64,000 nucleotides of DNA from Saprospirales bacterium (GCA_016703765.1 JADJBL010000030.1:16754-80753); one strand, 5' to 3'; positions 1 to 8,709 are shown, numbered from the stretch's first letter. Notes: generated by a model from the sequence alone, not told the origin. Program-made: numbers and translations.

Positions 1-52
1 AGATCTCCTGTTTTTTGGTTTTGGTAATCAAGTTATCGAGGTTTTTACTGAG

Positions 53-140
53 CTTTTTAGTTTTTAGTTTTTAGTTTTAGTAAGCCTGATCATAACCATC
101 AAATAAGAACCTAAAAATCAAGAACTAAAAACAAAAAACT
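53..140. repeat. Degenerate 7-nt inverted tandem repeat, possible terminator
   Basis: Positions 53-80 hold repeated heptamers of the form GTTTTTA. Positions 110-140 hold the approximate reverse complement (CTAAAAA-type units), so the segment can fold into an imperfect AT-rich hairpin. It lies just after the stop of the minus-strand reductase gene and may end its transcription. A cleaner version of the same heptamer hairpin occurs at 53039-53115. I see no gene in bases 1-143. Confidence 0.5.
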
Positions 141-143
141 CCC

Positions 144-1223
144 TTATTCATCATAGCTAACCTCCACCTGTTCCGAGCGAGGGTGCGACTGGCAGGTGAG
201 CACGTATCCCGAGTCCACTTCGTCGTGTTCGAGGGCGTAGTTGACCTGCATGGACACTTCTCCTTTCATCACCCTAGCCTTGCAGGTGGCGCAAACGCCG
301 CCCTTGCAGGCAAAGGGGAGGTCGGCCCCGGCCTTGAGAGCTCCTTCGAGGATGGTATCGCCGCTGCTGTCGAGCTCGAACTGGAAAGAATTGCCGTCGC
401 GGATCACGGAGATCTGCGAGCGGAGGGATTGCTCCAGCGGAGGCTTGGGCGGGGTTTTCACCGCCAGGTGGCCTACCGGGGAGGTGAACAGTTCAAAATG
501 AATGGACCGCGGGTCCACGCCCAGGGACTCCAGTTTTTCCTTGACCGAAAAGATCATTTCCTCCGGGCCGCAGAGGAAGTAGGCATCTATGTCGAGCGGG
601 TCGATGATCAGTCGGCAAAAATCGCCGCAACGGTCTGCGTCGATGCGGCCGTAGAACAGCTCGGCGCCGGGAAATTCGCGGCTGAGGATATAGTGCACGG
701 AAAAACGGTCGAGGTACAGGTTTTTGAGCCCTTCCAGTTGCTCGCGGAAAATGATGTGCTCCACGCTTTTATTCCCGTAGAAGAGGGTAAAACTGCTGCC
801 GGGCTCGGTGTGGAGCACGGTCCGGAGGATGGAGAGAATGGGCGTGATGCCGCTGCCCGCCGCAAAGGCCACGTAGTGTTTTTGCCTGGCTGGATCGAGC
901 GGGGTCGAAAAACTGCCCGAGGGGGTCATCACGTCGAGGGTATCGCCGGCGTGTAAATGCTCCAGGGGCAAAGGTGGAAAATTTGCCGTAGGGGGGCCTT
1001 TTTGATAGCCACGCGGAGATCGCCGTCCAGGGGCTGGTGCAGATGGAGTAGGAACGCCGCACTTCTTCCCCCTCGATGGTGGCCTTGAGGTGAGGTTCTG
1101 GCCGTGGATAAACGCGTAGTCTTCGGCCAGCTCTACAGGCACTTCAAAGGAAACAGAAACGCAATCGGCGGTTTCCCGGCGGACTTCCCGGATCTTCAGG
1201 GGGTGAAATTTGGGCATTTGCAA
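144..1223 (-). CDS. PaaE-type ferredoxin/FAD oxidoreductase (indel-damaged)
   Basis: This is a flavin- and iron-sulfur-dependent electron-transfer protein of the PaaE / ferredoxin-NAD(P)H reductase family, which passes electrons from NAD(P)H through FAD to a [2Fe-2S] centre. The C-terminal plant-type ferredoxin domain is intact, with the cysteine pattern CKGGVCATC followed by a distal Cys in VLTCQ. The NAD-binding part shows GSGITPILSIL. The FAD-binding stretch is scrambled: residues about 45-80 are out of frame, and the expected motif RRSYSICTSP appears in another frame of the same strand near 1030-1062. At least three or four single-base indels between about 985 and 1107 restore a normal protein, so I treat these as assembly errors. 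No other paa genes are nearby, so the phenylacetate role is not supported. The start fits a clean promoter and a palindromic operator just upstream. Confidence 0.85.
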   Translation of the reverse strand: MQMPKFHPLKIREVRRETADCVSVSFEVPVELAEDYAFIHGQNLTSRPPSRGKKCGVPTPSAPAPGRRSPRGYQKGPPTANFPPLPLEHLHAGDTLDVMTPSGSFSTPLDPARQKHYVAFAAGSGITPILSILRTVLHTEPGSSFTLFYGNKSVEHIIFREQLEGLKNLYLDRFSVHYILSREFPGAELFYGRIDADRCGDFCRLIIDPLDIDAYFLCGPEEMIFSVKEKLESLGVDPRSIHFELFTSPVGHLAVKTPPKPPLEQSLRSQISVIRDGNSFQFELDSSGDTILEGALKAGADLPFACKGGVCATCKARVMKGEVSMQVNYALEHDEVDSGYVLTCQSHPRSEQVEVSYDE

Positions 1224-1232
1224 CCTGGTTTA

Positions 1233-1246
1233 CGAACGAATGTTCG
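1233..1246. promoter_or_regulatory. Palindromic candidate operator CGAAC-GAAT-GTTCG
   Basis: Two perfect 5-bp arms (CGAAC and GTTCG) flank a 4-bp spacer. The site lies immediately downstream of the -7 box of the reductase promoter, so it would cover the transcription start. TetR-family repressors often use operators of this size and place, but that is inference; no regulator gene lies next to it. Confidence 0.35.
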
Positions 1247-1250
1247 GGTG

Positions 1251-1282
1251 CAAATATAGAAGAAATTTGAAAACTACAAAAA
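1251..1282 (-). promoter_or_regulatory. Bacteroidota-type promoter for the reductase gene
   Basis: Read on the minus strand, a TTTTTG -33 element (about 1277-1282) is followed after 18 bp by TATATTTG (1251-1258), matching the TAnnTTTG -7 consensus of the Bacteroidota primary sigma factor. It sits 28 bp before the ATG. Confidence 0.65.
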
Positions 1283-1324
1283 CAGCAAATGGGGTACGGG
1301 CATAGCCCGCACCCCATTTGCTGT
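1282..1324 (-). terminator. Intrinsic terminator after rpsT
   Basis: A near-perfect hairpin has outer arms ACAGCAAATGGGGT / ACCCCATTTGCTGT and inner arms CGGGC / GCCCG around an ATA loop. On the minus strand it follows the rpsT stop by 16 bases and runs into a TTTTTG stretch, as expected for a rho-independent terminator. Its far edge touches the -33 box of the reductase promoter. Confidence 0.8.
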
Positions 1325-1340
1325 AAAGGTGATGGTGATC

Positions 1341-1598
1341 TTAGGCGCTCAGCGTGTTCACGTGGCGCATCAGGCTGCTCTTGAGGTTGGCGGCCTTGTT
1401 GGGATGCCAGGTATTCTTCTTGGCCAGCCTGTCGATCATGCTCAGGACTTTGGGAAGGAAGGTCGAGGCTTCCCCGGGTTCCTTCATTTCGCGCAATTTC
1501 TGGATAGCGGTACGAGCCGTTTTCTTGTAGTAACGGTTCTGCACTTTGCGCTTGGCTTCCTGACGGATTCGCTTTTCGGACGATTTATGATTTGCCAT
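1341..1598 (-). CDS. rpsT: 30S ribosomal protein S20
   Basis: This 85-residue, highly basic protein has the S20 signature: N-terminal MANHKSSEKRIRQ, then helices rich in Lys and Arg (RYYKKTARTAIQKL) and the conserved stretch NTWHPNKAANLKS near the C-terminus. S20 binds 16S rRNA early in assembly of the small subunit. Its length is normal for the family. It stands alone between a strong promoter upstream and an intrinsic terminator downstream, as is usual for rpsT. Confidence 0.97.
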   Translation of the reverse strand: MANHKSSEKRIRQEAKRKVQNRYYKKTARTAIQKLREMKEPGEASTFLPKVLSMIDRLAKKNTWHPNKAANLKSSLMRHVNTLSA

Positions 1599-1641
1599 GC
1601 TTATAAAACGTTAATCTTTTTATCTTCTTTTTACCGGGATG

Positions 1642-1673
1642 CAAAGGTAGGGATTCTTTGGAATTTTCCAAAC
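1642..1673 (-). promoter_or_regulatory. Bacteroidota-type promoter for rpsT
   Basis: On the minus strand a GTTTG -33 element (about 1669-1673) is followed after about 19 bp by TACCTTTG (1642-1649), an exact TAnnTTTG match, 43 bp before the rpsT start codon. Confidence 0.7.
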
Positions 1674-1733
1674 ACTAGAAAGTTGAAAAATTGAAAAGTT
1701 GAAAAGTCGAGCCCGGAAACCTTGTTAACCCGC

Positions 1734-1764
1734 TTTTGTTTATCATAGAAATCCTCCATTTTTG
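1734..1764 (+). promoter_or_regulatory. Weak candidate promoter for sucA
   Basis: TTTTG at 1734-1738 and CATTTTTG at 1757-1764 are spaced by 18 bp and resemble the -33 and -7 elements (the -7 box deviates from TAnnTTTG at its first base). If used, the transcript would carry the 1769-1853 hairpin in its leader. Confidence 0.3.
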
Positions 1765-1768
1765 CCCT

Positions 1769-1853
1769 CGCCTACGCTAAAGCTTCGGCGAGCGCAGCCA
1801 AAAAACCCAAAACCCAACAACCCACTGCGTCCGCCGAAGCTTTAGCGTAGGCG
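1769..1853. repeat. Perfect 22-bp inverted repeat before sucA
   Basis: Positions 1769-1790 and 1832-1853 are exact reverse complements (core CGCCTACGCTAAAGCTTCGG), separated by 41 bases. The right arm ends 16 bases before the sucA ATG. It looks like a dispersed intergenic palindrome; whether it affects sucA expression is unknown. Confidence 0.7.
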
Positions 1854-1869
1854 GAACAAACCAATAAAT

Positions 1870-4608
1870 ATGACAGACCTCTCCTTCCTCTTCAACGCCC
1901 ATCCCTCCTACATCGAATCGATGTACGAGCAATACCGGAAAGACCCCGACTCGGTGGACGAAGGCTGGAAATTGTTTTTCCGCGGTTTTGATTTCGGCGG
2001 CAGCAAGAACGGCGTCGCCGCAGGCCCGCAAGAGCTTCCCCTCGAAAAACTGACCGCCGAACTCAACGTGCTCTGCCTCATCAAGGCATACCGCAACCGC
2101 GGGCACCTCGTGTCGACGACCAACCCCATCCGGCCGCGGCGCGACCGCAAGCCCCACCTCAAACTGGAGGACTTCGAGCTGTCGGAAAAGGACCTCGATA
2201 CCCACTTTTTTACCGGGTACGAACTGGGCATGGAAGGCGCCACCCTGCGCGAGATCATGGCCCGCCTGGAAAGCATCTATTGCGCCAATATCGGCTTCGA
2301 ATACAACCACATCCCCAAACGCGAGCAGCGCCGCTGGCTGCGCACCCGCATCGAACAGGGCGACCCACGGACATCCTACGGTCTGAGCGAGGAAAAGAAG
2401 CGCCGTATTCTCGAAAAACTCAACGGCGCCGTGGTGTTTGAAAAATTCCTCCACACCAAATACGTCGGACAAAAGCGCTTTTCCCTCGAAGGGGGCGAAA
2501 CGACCATCGCGGCCCTCGACGCCATTATTCAGGCCGCCGCGAAGGACAAGGTGGAAGAGGTGGTCATCGCCATGGCCCACCGCGGACGCCTCAACGTGCT
2601 GGCCAATATCATGGGCAAGACCTACGAGCAGATCTTCAACGAATTCGAAGGCACCGCCGTGCCGGACCTCAGCTTCGGCGACGGCGACGTGAAATACCAC
2701 CTGGGCTTTTCCTCCCAAATCGAAGGACCCGACGGAAAAACCGTCTACCTCAAACTGGCGCCCAACCCCTCCCACCTCGAAGCGGTAAACCCCGTGGTGG
2801 AAGGCTTTGCCCGCGCAAAAGCCGATGTGCTCTACCACAGCGAATACGACTGCATCCTTCCCATCCTCATCCACGGCGACGCCGCCATGGCCGGACAGGG
2901 CGTAGTGTATGAAACCGTGCAGCTCAGCACCCTGAAAGGCTACGATTCGGGGGGAACGATCCATTTCGTGATCAACAACCAGATCGGTTTTACGACCGAT
3001 TTCGACGACGCCCGCTCCTCGACCTACTCAACCGCCGCCGCCAACATGATCCAGGCGCCTGTTTTCCACGTCAACGGCGACGACCCGGAGGCCGTGGTCT
3101 TCGCGGCGGAAATGGCCGTGGCCTACCGCCAGGAATTCAACAGCGACGTATTTATAGACATGGTGTGCTACCGCCGCCACGGGCATAACGAGGGCGACGA
3201 CCCCAAGTTCACCCAGCCGGCCATGTACAAGATCATCAACAGCCATCCCGATTCGCGGCAGATCTACTCCCAAAAGCTGGTGCAGCGGGGCGACGTGGAC
3301 AAGAGCCTGGCCGAGGGCATGGAAAAGGAATTCTGGAACCTGCTCCAGGCCCGACTCGACAACGCCAAGCAAAACCCCCTGCCCTACCAGTACCAGGAAT
3401 CGGAGAAAGCCTGGCGCGCGCTGAAAAAGAAGACCACGCCCGAAGATTTTGAGTCCTCTCCAGCCACCGGGGTCGATCGGAAAGTGCTCGACAAGATCCT
3501 CAAGCACATCCATACCATTCCCAAGGGATTCACGCCCCTGGACAAGATCAACCGCCTGATCAAGGGCTCGCAGAAAATGGTGGACGACAACAAGCTGGAC
3601 TGGGCCCTGGGCGAATTGCTCGCCTACGGAACCATCCTGCTCGAGGGCAGGGACGTGCGTCTCAGTGGGCAGGACGTCAAACGGGGCACCTTTTCGCACC
3701 GGCACGCCATCTTCCGCGACGCCGACACCAACGAGGAATACAGCCGCCTGGGCAAGATAGCCGACAAACAGGGGGTTTTTCGCATTTTCAACTCCCCGCT
3801 GTCCGAATTTGCGGTACTGGGCTTCGAGTACGGATACTCCCTGGCCACGCCCGATACGCTCGTGCTGTGGGAGGCCCAGTTCGGGGACTTCCACAACGGC
3901 GCCCAGACCATCATAGACCAGTTCATCTGCGCCGGCGAGAGCAAGTGGCAGCGCATGAGCGGCCTGACCATGCTGCTTCCCCACGGCTACGAGGGCCAGG
4001 GCCCCGAGCACTCCAGCGCCCGCGTGGAGCGTTTCCTCCAGCTTTGCGCCGAGTACAATATGACGGTGGCCAACTGCACCACCCCGGCCAACTTCTTCCA
4101 CCTGTTGAGGCGGCAACTGGTCCGCCCCTTCCGCAAGCCCCTGGTCGTCATGACCCCCAAATCATTGCTCCGGCATCCGGAGGTGGTGTCGCCGATCGAA
4201 GACTTCGAATCGGGCAAGGCTTTCCGGGAAATCATCGACGATCCCGATGGCGCCAACGCGAAGAAGATCAGGCGGGTACTGCTCTGCAGCGGCAAGGTGT
4301 ACTTCGACCTCCACGAGAGGAAGCACGCCGAAAGCCACCACGACGTAGCCATTGTGCGCATGGAGCAGCTCTTCCCCATGCCTCAGGCCCAACTGGACGC
4401 TATCCGCAAAAAATACGCCAACGCCGAATTCTTCTGGGTCCAGGAAGAGCCCGCCAACATGGGCGCCTGGGAATACATCCTCTCCTCGTTTTACGGAACC
4501 TTCGACCTGCGACTCGTCAGCCGCAAAGCCAGCGCCTCCCCGGCCTCCGGCTTCAAGAAGGTGCACGATGAGCAGCAAAGGGGGCTTATGGACCGGGCTT
4601 TTGCTTGA
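1870..4608 (+). CDS. sucA: 2-oxoglutarate dehydrogenase E1 component
   Basis: The thiamine-diphosphate-dependent E1 subunit decarboxylates 2-oxoglutarate in the TCA cycle. The protein is 912 residues, normal for SucA. It has the N-terminal segment DLSFLFNAHPSYIESMYEQY, the AHRGRLN motif, the ThDP region GDAAMAGQGVVYETVQLS with INNQIGFTT after it, and a transketolase-like C-terminal half ending in the usual MEQLFPMP and EEPANMGAW motifs. The reading frame is intact over 2.7 kb. The usual partner sucB (E2) does not follow: the next gene downstream is an unrelated exported protein after a 206-bp gap, so E2 must be encoded elsewhere. Confidence 0.97.
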   Translation: MTDLSFLFNAHPSYIESMYEQYRKDPDSVDEGWKLFFRGFDFGGSKNGVAAGPQELPLEKLTAELNVLCLIKAYRNRGHLVSTTNPIRPRRDRKPHLKLEDFELSEKDLDTHFFTGYELGMEGATLREIMARLESIYCANIGFEYNHIPKREQRRWLRTRIEQGDPRTSYGLSEEKKRRILEKLNGAVVFEKFLHTKYVGQKRFSLEGGETTIAALDAIIQAAAKDKVEEVVIAMAHRGRLNVLANIMGKTYEQIFNEFEGTAVPDLSFGDGDVKYHLGFSSQIEGPDGKTVYLKLAPNPSHLEAVNPVVEGFARAKADVLYHSEYDCILPILIHGDAAMAGQGVVYETVQLSTLKGYDSGGTIHFVINNQIGFTTDFDDARSSTYSTAAANMIQAPVFHVNGDDPEAVVFAAEMAVAYRQEFNSDVFIDMVCYRRHGHNEGDDPKFTQPAMYKIINSHPDSRQIYSQKLVQRGDVDKSLAEGMEKEFWNLLQARLDNAKQNPLPYQYQESEKAWRALKKKTTPEDFESSPATGVDRKVLDKILKHIHTIPKGFTPLDKINRLIKGSQKMVDDNKLDWALGELLAYGTILLEGRDVRLSGQDVKRGTFSHRHAIFRDADTNEEYSRLGKIADKQGVFRIFNSPLSEFAVLGFEYGYSLATPDTLVLWEAQFGDFHNGAQTIIDQFICAGESKWQRMSGLTMLLPHGYEGQGPEHSSARVERFLQLCAEYNMTVANCTTPANFFHLLRRQLVRPFRKPLVVMTPKSLLRHPEVVSPIEDFESGKAFREIIDDPDGANAKKIRRVLLCSGKVYFDLHERKHAESHHDVAIVRMEQLFPMPQAQLDAIRKKYANAEFFWVQEEPANMGAWEYILSSFYGTFDLRLVSRKASASPASGFKKVHDEQQRGLMDRAFA

Positions 4609-4814
4609 AGAAAAAGGGTGCAAAACGCCGGGAAGTTTGGTGCGTCCCCCTTCCAAAAATAAATTTCCCTTCATACTTTCGGATCGGAGAAAAAATGTTA
4701 TTTTTGGAAGTGACAAAAAAAGCAGAAGGAATGTATCGTTTTTAGCACCAAAGCTTAACTATATTCTGTAAGCATTTTGTTACATATTTAACCCCTAAGT
4801 AAAATCAAATATCT

Positions 4815-6314
4815 ATGGCAAGCCATCCCAAGGCCGGTGCCCTATTGGTTCTTGTTGTGACCAGTTTGATGGCCATTTCATTTGATTTCCAGCAAAATCC
4901 CTCCCATCCCCTGCTGGAATCGAGCGGAGTGGAGGTATCTGCCAAAAACCCCTTCGAAGTAGGGTTTGATCTTCAGAAAAACGAAAAAATTTCCCTTTCC
5001 CTTACCAAATTGCAAGGCGATGCCGTGCTGACCGACCTGAAGGTCATCGTCTTCCAGGCAGGAGCCGCTCAGCAGGTGAAATCCTGGTCGCAATTTCCCA
5101 ATCCTTTTATTGCGCCCCAGGAAGGCGCCTATAAGTTTAAGCTCGACCTGAGCAGTTCCAAGAAGTCGATGGTGATCAACCTGGCGGTGCTCAGCGATCA
5201 GAAACCGCCCGAAAAGGAAGCCACGCCTAAGGACACCACCAGCGTCAGTGCCGTATTCATCGGCAACAAGCAAAAGAAAAACATGCCCCAGCCGATGCTT
5301 CAGGTCGACGCCAAACGTGGACAATACCTGACCGCAAAGACCAACCTCAAGGACGACAAGCTACCTTATATTAAATACGAATACAGCGGCGACGGGCAAA
5401 CCTATTACCTGGCCGATCAGACGCCTCACCTGGTCGAAAGGGACGGAAAAGCGTCGTTCCGCTTTTTTCTCGACAAGCCGAAGAACCCCGGGCTAAACTT
5501 CCAGGACTTCCTGACCAAAAACAACGGCATCCTGCTGGATAACCTGCAAATACACCGCTACAAGCCCTCCAGCGGAACTCCGGCCCCCATCGCCAAAGAA
5601 GAAGACGACGACAACATGGACGCCCTGATCAAGGCCATGGACGCTCAGGCCAAAGCCATGGCGGCCAAAGGCCAACAGGACTCGCTCCGCCTGGACGCCC
5701 TGATCAAACAGGGCATCGACACCTTCGCCTCCCCGCTCTACACCATGGAAGAACCCTTCCTCGAAGTCATTCCCCCGCAGGCCAATATCGTGGCCGAAAA
5801 ATCCAACCGGCCCTGCTATCCGATCAATAACCTGCTCCTCAATTCGCCCCTGTTTTTCGCCTACTCCATATTATTGGGAGAAGACGCCCAGGAGCGCTAC
5901 GAAAAAACGCAGATCAATTTCCGAAACCGCGCCGCCGCAAATCCCAACGCGGGCTTTGTAGGGTCCCTGCTTCATTCCTATTCCGGACAGCTGATCCAAG
6001 GGCTGCAATACGTGCCGACCAAGGGCTTCTTCTCGCCAATGTCGCAATCCAAGACCAAGGAGTTCGTGGATTATGCCATCGTCGACCGCGACAACATGAT
6101 GCGTTTCCAGCGCGGCGATATTTACACGGCCTATTTCCCGGGCCTGGAGGGCAGCGCCATTTCCCACGACTACGGCAACGCCCCCGTGCCGACCGATCCG
6201 GCCAATTACGAGCTGTTTCTTTGCTTTTGTAACAAGAATTTTCTGAGCCCGGTAAACGTGTTTTTTACCTTCGAAACCTTCACGGTAAACGTGACCAACC
6301 CCAATCCCCAGTAA
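4815..6314 (+). CDS. Exported protein of unknown function at the head of the eCIS cluster
   Basis: A 499-residue protein with an N-terminal hydrophobic export signal (roughly residues 5-24, GALLVLVVTSLMAISF). I do not recognise a domain. The middle holds an acidic, Ala/Lys-rich helical stretch (residues about 255-300, EEDDDNMDALIKAMDAQAKA), which may be coiled coil. It is followed without a real gap by the GH18-like gene (stop at 6312-6314, next ATG at 6316), so the two are probably co-translated and belong with the contractile injection genes. A role in anchoring or releasing the particle is only a guess from position. Confidence 0.75.
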   Translation: MASHPKAGALLVLVVTSLMAISFDFQQNPSHPLLESSGVEVSAKNPFEVGFDLQKNEKISLSLTKLQGDAVLTDLKVIVFQAGAAQQVKSWSQFPNPFIAPQEGAYKFKLDLSSSKKSMVINLAVLSDQKPPEKEATPKDTTSVSAVFIGNKQKKNMPQPMLQVDAKRGQYLTAKTNLKDDKLPYIKYEYSGDGQTYYLADQTPHLVERDGKASFRFFLDKPKNPGLNFQDFLTKNNGILLDNLQIHRYKPSSGTPAPIAKEEDDDNMDALIKAMDAQAKAMAAKGQQDSLRLDALIKQGIDTFASPLYTMEEPFLEVIPPQANIVAEKSNRPCYPINNLLLNSPLFFAYSILLGEDAQERYEKTQINFRNRAAANPNAGFVGSLLHSYSGQLIQGLQYVPTKGFFSPMSQSKTKEFVDYAIVDRDNMMRFQRGDIYTAYFPGLEGSAISHDYGNAPVPTDPANYELFLCFCNKNFLSPVNVFFTFETFTVNVTNPNPQ

Positions 6315-6315
6315 T

Positions 6316-7872
6316 ATGCGGTATCGCAACCAAATATCGATCTTCCTGCTGGCGGCGCTCATGCTGCCCTCCTTGCATTTGGAGGCCCAGGGCGGATTGA
6401 AACTGGCCAAGAAGATCGTCAAGAAGGTGCAGAAGCTCTTTACCGATTCGCGCAGTCTGGAAGATGTGTACCTGCTGGAGGGAAGCCGGGTCGTGGGTAC
6501 CGACCCTTCTTTTCTGGTGCGCCAGAGCGAATTTCCGGATTACCATTTCAACCTGTTTTCCGACTTCGTAGTGGGCGAATACGACCTCAATCCCGAAACC
6601 GGGCTGCCCCGCTCCGAAACCGGTTTTTCCCATTACCAGAACGAGATCTCCGCTGCCGGCGAAAAGGTGAATATCGTCCAGGCGGCGAAAGACATGAACC
6701 CCCGGATCAACATCCTGCTCCTGCTTAGCTACCGCTCAGATTACGGGCAGAGCAAGGAGTACAGTTCGTTTTATACCAACAATTTCTTCGACAACAAAAA
6801 CCGCTCGCAGGACTCCCTGATTCAGCGCCTGCAAAGCACCTTCACCAAATGGAAGGAGGTGTACAATATTCCCGAAGACCGCATCGGCGTGGTGCTCGAC
6901 TTTCAGGGTCTGCCGAAGAATAAAAAGCTCCAGCAGCAATTTCCCAACCTGGTGGACCGCCTCAAAAGCGAGGGATTGCTCGTCTATGTGAAATTGCCCA
7001 TCGACTTTACGACCAGCGGCTTCTTCAGCGACGCCAAGACCCTGGCGGCGGTCGAAAAGAGCGCCGACCTGTTTCTGCTCAACTCCTATTCCTACGATAT
7101 CCCCAATCCGGCGGCTTACGATTGTTCCTCCCCTACCGACATGCGCACCCTGGAGGCAACGCTCCTGACTGTCAGGGAGAAAAACCTCATCCCCATCGAA
7201 AAGCTGGTGGTGGAATTTCCGGGTTTCGGAAGGGCGGTGACGAGAGATGAGGCGGGGTTTAGCTTTCAAACCAATGTGGCTCATGGCACCATCGTCGACC
7301 AACACGCCTTGCAGCCCACTACTGCGATACAGTATATCGATTCCGCCCAATATGCCTACGCCCATTTCTCAGACCCCTATACCGAAGGGCATATCTATTG
7401 CTTTGAGGACAGCACGACCCTCTCGGCCAAACTCCGTTGGCTGATCGACGGGAAACTGGCGGCAGGGGTCGGTTTTTGGGGAGTTGGTTTCATGGAGGAA
7501 GGCCAGGGGATCGTCAACAAGGATAAGTGGTGGTGGGCCATAGCAGAGGTAGCGGGCAAACCCAAATCAAAAGTAGGCTGGATCTACGCGAGCTTTTTCT
7601 TCCTCTTTGCCAGCCTGGGTTACATCTATTCCATTTTCGAATACTGGCAGGTGCGAAACATCCTGGCCAAGTATTCCAATATATTCTGGGATCACACGAT
7701 GCGTTTTGCCATCTTTTTCCTGGTATGCCTGGTATGCTTCAATATTCTGCCCCGAAATACGGTGGGGCTTTTGTTCTGCGGCATTGTCCTCGGAATATTC
7801 ATCGTGATGCGCATCATAAAACGCTATACGGCCAAGGTCAGGAAGTACTCGAGGTATGCGGAAAGATTTTAA
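6316..7872 (+). CDS. GH18-like exported protein with C-terminal membrane segments
   Basis: A 518-residue protein with a signal peptide (ISIFLLAALMLPSLHLEAQ). A region resembling the glycoside hydrolase 18 barrel follows, and about three membrane segments lie in the last 110 residues (IYASFFFLFASLGYIYSIF, FAIFFLVCLVCFNI, GLLFCGIVLGIFIVMRI). The strand that carries DxxDxDxE in active GH18 enzymes reads GVVLDFQG here (residues 191-198): the last Asp is kept, but the catalytic Glu is Gln197. It is therefore probably a sugar- or peptidoglycan-binding pseudoenzyme. Its tight position between the exported protein and the eCIS structural genes suggests a cell-envelope role for the injection system. 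The GH18 assignment is moderate. Confidence 0.7.
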   Translation: MRYRNQISIFLLAALMLPSLHLEAQGGLKLAKKIVKKVQKLFTDSRSLEDVYLLEGSRVVGTDPSFLVRQSEFPDYHFNLFSDFVVGEYDLNPETGLPRSETGFSHYQNEISAAGEKVNIVQAAKDMNPRINILLLLSYRSDYGQSKEYSSFYTNNFFDNKNRSQDSLIQRLQSTFTKWKEVYNIPEDRIGVVLDFQGLPKNKKLQQQFPNLVDRLKSEGLLVYVKLPIDFTTSGFFSDAKTLAAVEKSADLFLLNSYSYDIPNPAAYDCSSPTDMRTLEATLLTVREKNLIPIEKLVVEFPGFGRAVTRDEAGFSFQTNVAHGTIVDQHALQPTTAIQYIDSAQYAYAHFSDPYTEGHIYCFEDSTTLSAKLRWLIDGKLAAGVGFWGVGFMEEGQGIVNKDKWWWAIAEVAGKPKSKVGWIYASFFFLFASLGYIYSIFEYWQVRNILAKYSNIFWDHTMRFAIFFLVCLVCFNILPRNTVGLLFCGIVLGIFIVMRIIKRYTAKVRKYSRYAERF

Positions 7873-7884
7873 AAACAGCCGCCT

Positions 7885-8163
7885 TTGAAAAAGTTTTTCA
7901 GAAATAACGGAGCTGCGATCCTTTGGGAGATCAGATTTTTCTTTCTACGGATTGTGCCGGTGAGCATAGCGCTCGGCGTCTTGTTTTTGCTGGTGTACGC
8001 CGGCGCCTTTTTGAACAAGGACGAGTTGCAGATCTTTTTCATTGGATTCCTGCTCAACGTGGGTGGGATTTACCTCATGAGGCTGGTGGGCTGGCTGGTC
8101 AAACGCAGGATTAGCAGAAAACCCGAAGTGCAGGAGGACATTTATGCGGCCGAAGAAAAGTGA
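7885..8163 (+). CDS. Small two-helix membrane protein
   Basis: A 92-residue protein starting at TTG, 13 bases after the previous stop. Two membrane segments are evident (residues about 22-44, LRIVPVSIALGVLFLLVYAG, and about 50-70, IFFIGFLLNVGGIYLMRLVG), followed by a basic then acidic tail. No family recognised. It is in line with the genes on both sides and probably belongs to the same operon. Confidence 0.65.
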   Translation: MKKFFRNNGAAILWEIRFFFLRIVPVSIALGVLFLLVYAGAFLNKDELQIFFIGFLLNVGGIYLMRLVGWLVKRRISRKPEVQEDIYAAEEK

Positions 8164-8179
8164 TTTTTAAAACCCGACT

Positions 8180-8692
8180 ATGATCCACGAGATTTTGCCC
8201 ATGATTGCGGCTGAGCTAAGCGACTTCCTCGACTCGCGGTTCGATACCAGCGAAGATCCGGTGGCGCTTTCCAACCTGGTCAACCAGGATGGCACGGTAG
8301 CCGTAAAAGGCGAAAACAAGATCGTCGCCACCCTGGTCAACATCGAAAGAGATGGATCCAATCACATGGGCGGAGGAGGGTTTACCCGAGGAGATATGCC
8401 GGTGCATGTGAACCTCTACGTCATGTTCTCGGCCTATTTCAACGATTATTTCGAATCGCTGAAATTCATTTCCGGGGTAATCGGCTTCTTTCAGGGAAGT
8501 CCCACTTTTACCTTTTTCGGCTCGACGGTCAAGGTGGAATTGCACAATATCGACTTCCGGGAACTGGGCAATCTTTGGACCGCCATAGGGGCAAAGACCC
8601 TTCCTTTTGTCATTTATAAGATTAGAACACTTAATATGGATGAGGACAATATCAGGGATGTGATCCCGCCGGTTTCCGGGGTATCGTTCTGA
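8180..8692 (+). CDS. Pvc16/Afp16-type (DUF4255) tube terminator protein
   Basis: A 170-residue protein matching the DUF4255/Pvc16 N-terminal family: it opens MIHEILPMIAAELSDFL, has the central segment PVHVNLYVMFSAYFNDYFE, and ends with LGAK-type strands (WTAIGAKTLPFVIYKIRTL). In Afp and PVC particles the protein of this family caps the distal end of the tube and sheath and sets particle length together with the tape measure. It lies 16 bases after the small membrane protein gene. Confidence 0.85.
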   Translation: MIHEILPMIAAELSDFLDSRFDTSEDPVALSNLVNQDGTVAVKGENKIVATLVNIERDGSNHMGGGGFTRGDMPVHVNLYVMFSAYFNDYFESLKFISGVIGFFQGSPTFTFFGSTVKVELHNIDFRELGNLWTAIGAKTLPFVIYKIRTLNMDEDNIRDVIPPVSGVSF

Positions 8693-8709
8693 TCCGTAAA
8701 TAAAACTCC

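Noticed and set aside
144..1223. Phenylacetate degradation operon
   Set aside because: The protein resembles PaaE, but none of the other paa genes is in the window; related stand-alone reductases are common in Bacteroidota.
1677..1710. Short repeat of TTGAAAAG-type octamers upstream of rpsT
   Set aside because: Only three to four imperfect copies without a complementary arm or an apparent role; too weak to list as an element.
1777..2964. A 395-codon open frame on the minus strand over sucA
   Set aside because: It lies opposite a fully convincing sucA frame, has low-complexity Val/Phe/Gly composition typical of antisense frames in GC-rich genes, and no domain.
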